Assembly (NCBI RefSeq): GCF_015832195.1
Contig: NC_052028.1
Coordinates: forward strand, 8,165,501-8,229,500
Source: Motacilla alba alba
Lineage: Eukaryota > Chordata > Aves > Passeriformes > Motacillidae
DNA length: 64,000 nt
Direction of reading: 5' to 3'
Below are positions 61,471 through 64,000 of this stretch, piece by piece (the stretch's first letter is position 1; each line of letters starts with the position of its first letter). Under the pieces are notes generated by a model. That model saw nothing but the letters and a program-made list of their open reading frames with translations. It made no database searches and was not told the origin of the DNA. A program made the translations under genes and the position numbers.

Positions 61471-62985
61471 TCATATGACAGCATGAAGACAGCAGCACTC
61501 CTTATGGCACACATTGTCCCTACATAGATGGAAACCTTGGCCCCACTCTCAAGAGGACAGAATGAACTCATAGCAGGACTGTAGGGGACACTCACAGCAG
61601 GGTGGCTCCATCCATGCCGCCACCAAGAAAATTCCAAAATCTTAATTGTAAGCTAGAAAGTAAATAAAGGAAAAAAGTAATATGCCCATCTCAGACTCCA
61701 CTGTCATCCCCCCCATTACAGTGTACTTCCAAAGCTTTTGCTGCTAAATCACAATCTTACCTAAGTCCTGCAGTCAGTTCCATCACAGGACACACTCTCC
61801 AAAGTTATCTTTATTTTTTATTTCAGAAAGGAAAGACAAAAGATAAAAGCAATATCAACAGAAAACTGAAAACAAACAAACAAACAACAACAACAACAAA
61901 ACAAACCAAAAAAAAAAAAAAAAGAAAAAACAAAACCCGAAGGAGGTAAGAACAGGAGACCTGAAAGCCATTTTTATCTTAATAGCTGGCAAACACACAC
62001 CATTAGATTCCAGTAGTAAGTAAAAACACTGTGTTTACACCAACTTTAAAACCAGCAAATTCTGTTTAAGTATAAAGGGAATGAATTCACTATCTTACAG
62101 TTGATGTTAACATTCTAGACCTGATGAACAGTTCTTGTGCTCAACAGCTTCCCATATTTCTTTCTCTCTCAGCTGGCCTAGTAAAAGTTACTTCTCCCCA
62201 CAAACCATGACCTTCATATTCTAGTGCCTGATGAATTAGCAGCACAGAAAAGAGATTTTTATCTGACCTTAAAAAAAAAGAAAGTTTGTGTGTTCTCTCA
62301 AGGACTAAATGAATCTTGTGAAACGAAACCCAACCCTTTTGGCTTTAGAAAACTTTGCCTGTAACTCGTGTGTATGTTCCTGGAAACCTCAGACCTTTTT
62401 GTCACATGGAATTGCCTGTAGGAAACAGGGTTAGTACCAGCAATTTTCCCAGTAATTAAAGAGAAATACTAACATAGGTGGTATTTGTGGGAAGTAACAT
62501 TTATTTTTACTGTAGCATGTGTAGCATCAAGTAGTGAGGATTTTGTTTCACTGAACATCTAGACAATGCTTAGCCTCATGTATCTGTTCATGAAGAGGCA
62601 AAATCTGAATTCACCCTTTCCCAGCAGAAGTAAAAAAAAAAAAACCTAAAACTCAAAAAACTTTGTTGTATTTAAGCCAGCACAAATCCCAGTTTTAATA
62701 ATTATTAGCTCATCTGATCTTATTCTTGCTCAAATAGACTTTGACACATTGGAGATGGGATTTTGCAAGTGAACTAAAAGCATCTAGCTTGGGGTTGAGT
62801 TTCTGCCTGCTTATTGTAACTGCAACAGAGTTGCAGTTAAACCCAACAGAGCAGTTCTGACCAACCACCTCTTACTACTTAATGACCTAAAGCCCTTGGA
62901 GCCACCAAACACCTGCAGACCCCTCACCCCAGAAGTGACCAGCCAGCACGGGTCAGCACAGAGCTCGGGAGAGCTCCCAGGAACA
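61471..62985. other. Intronic, no gene seen
   Basis: It contains the simple repeat annotated separately at 61870-61936 and an A-run near 62632-62644. No exon was recognised. Confidence 0.5.
61870..61936. repeat. (AAAC)n/(AAC)n and poly-A simple repeat
   Basis: AAAC units pass into AAC units, then an A-run of about 15 and further A-rich sequence. It is a low-complexity tract likely to vary in length. Confidence 0.92.
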
Positions 62986-63054
62986 TGGCAGTGGCTAGGT
63001 TAAGACCTAGATTCGATGATCCTAGAGGCTTTTTCCAGCCTTAACAATTCCATA
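62986..63054 (+). mobile_element. CR1 LINE terminal fragment, sense
   Basis: CATGGCAGTGGCTAGGTTAA, then TTCGATGATCCTAGAGGCTT and TTCCAGCCTTAACAATTCCA, match the end of the tail type seen at 1870 and 47451. It is diverged and short. Confidence 0.7.
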
Positions 63055-63301
63055 TTTGTGTGACCACATCCCCCTCCAAGCCCTTCCCATAAGTGCAGAC
63101 TTGCAGACAAAAGCTTTACCCGCACAGCAGCCGAGGAGAATTTTAAGCCAGCAAAGGACTGTTTGTTTGTGCTAAGAAAGAGATTTAATGTCTAAATTAA
63201 ATAAGTGCACTATGCTTAGCTCCCACTGCCAGAACGGCTGGATATTAATGGCTCTCCCGCTGGAGCTGGCTGTCCCTGGAGAGCCCTGCTCACACCAGCC
63301 G

Positions 63302-63317
63302 TGTGCTGATCAGCACA
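63302..63317. promoter_or_regulatory. 16 bp perfect palindrome
   Basis: TGTGCTGATCAGCACA is identical on both strands. It contains two abutting TGCTGA half-sites. Maf recognition elements use this half-site but with one or two central bases, so this is only Maf-like. It sits at the edge of the CpG-rich patch. Confidence 0.4.
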
Positions 63318-63324
63318 TCAGCAA

Positions 63325-63370
63325 CAGGGGCACGCGCGCACCGAGCCGCGCGCTCCCTCCCCGCTCCTCC
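63325..63370. promoter_or_regulatory. Short CpG-rich patch
   Basis: The run GGGCACGCGCGCACCGAGCC followed by GCGCGCTCCCTCC has several CpGs in 40 bases, in sharp contrast with the CpG-poor surroundings. It is too short for a formal CpG island. It could mark an alternative promoter or enhancer, or be chance. No TATA box or initiator was identified. Confidence 0.35.
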
Positions 63371-64000
63371 CTGCTTCCAGTTAGCTTCCTGAAAGGAACT
63401 GTTCTGCTGTTTTGACAGAAATCCTCTCGTCCCCTGGGAGTGCACTGAAAGAACAAACAACAGGTTTGATTCAAGGAAAGTCTGAAAATTATTGCTACAA
63501 AATCAGGAAAGTGAAATGGAAAATCCACTGGTAGAGGACCGAGTCAAAATTAGCTCCTGGATGCAAAGGAAAAGAAGTTGGATACTTTTAATGATTTTCA
63601 TCATGTTCCTGTTGTTAAATGAGTACAATAAAACATGTTTCAGTTGTATAATTCCAAATACTAATTGCTGTGACATCTGAAACTGAAAATAATCCCACAG
63701 GTTTCCCAAACAGAGAGAAATCCATGTGTTGTGCAGAGGTGTTCAGCGAGGCCAGCAGCGCCGTTCTCCCGACAAGAACAGCCTCTCACCCTCCAGTGAG
63801 CAAACAGCATCCTGAGAAATAATCACATTAGCACTTCTGTCTGCTGGAAAGGCACAGGGTGAAAGGAAAGACAGAGGGCTGTAACTATTACTTCTGTTCT
63901 AGAATACTAGGGGGTGCTCAGTTAAAGATGTGGGAATGATGATGGGATCATCGAATCAGAGGGAGCACAGCCCAGATGTGATGAACAAGGCCTGATGAAC
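63371..64000. other. Intronic, no gene seen
   Basis: Unique-looking sequence with a second, weaker CpG cluster at 63745-63772. No coding exon or repeat was recognised up to the window edge. Confidence 0.5.

Noticed and set aside
63935..63965. GGGATCATCGAATCAGAGGG near the window end, considered as a CR1 terminus
   Set aside because: The following sequence lacks any CR1 body motif.

Overview
The window looks like bird nuclear DNA, most likely from a songbird. The evidence is at least 17 truncated CR1 LINE tails scattered in both orientations, two avian-type endogenous retrovirus LTR pieces, AT-leaning composition, and a single short vertebrate exon in 64 kb. There is no bacterial-style gene density, operon, CRISPR array or tRNA/rRNA gene. 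The songbird assignment rests on recognising an LTR type common in passerines, so it is an inference.

The only well-supported coding sequence is one exon on the minus strand at 22198-22446. It encodes 83 codons of a follistatin-like protein: a cysteine-rich follistatin N-terminal-like stretch followed by a complete six-cysteine Kazal domain. Residue-level resemblance favours FSTL4 over FSTL5. Both splice sites are canonical, a branch-point candidate lies 24 nt upstream, and both flanking introns are phase 1. The gene therefore runs from high to low coordinates. Everything from 22447 to 64000 is read as the upstream intron (at least 41.5 kb) and everything from 1 to 22197 as the downstream intron (at least 22.2 kb), because no second exon was recognised.

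The introns hold CR1 tails at about 0.6, 1.9, 7.2, 10.0, 12.8, 17.2, 19.9, 28.3, 30.2, 31.2, 36.9, 42.7, 43.2, 47.5, 52.0, 61.2 and 63.0 kb, with a weaker candidate at 14.2 kb. They also hold an apparently solo 601 bp LTR (40983-41583, minus strand), an ERVL-like LTR 3' part plus untranslated leader (about 54561-55080, plus strand), and several small tandem duplications and simple repeats. A CpG-rich patch beside a 16 bp perfect palindrome (about 63302-63370) is the best candidate regulatory spot.

Most long open frames here are explained by CR1 tails, by the antisense of the exon, or by chance. Three that are not fully explained are listed as findings. I did not find a convincing new biological system. 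The most useful leads are the skippable exon, the alternating purine-pyrimidine tract at 28.5 kb, the CpG/palindrome patch and the open frame at 46.6 kb.
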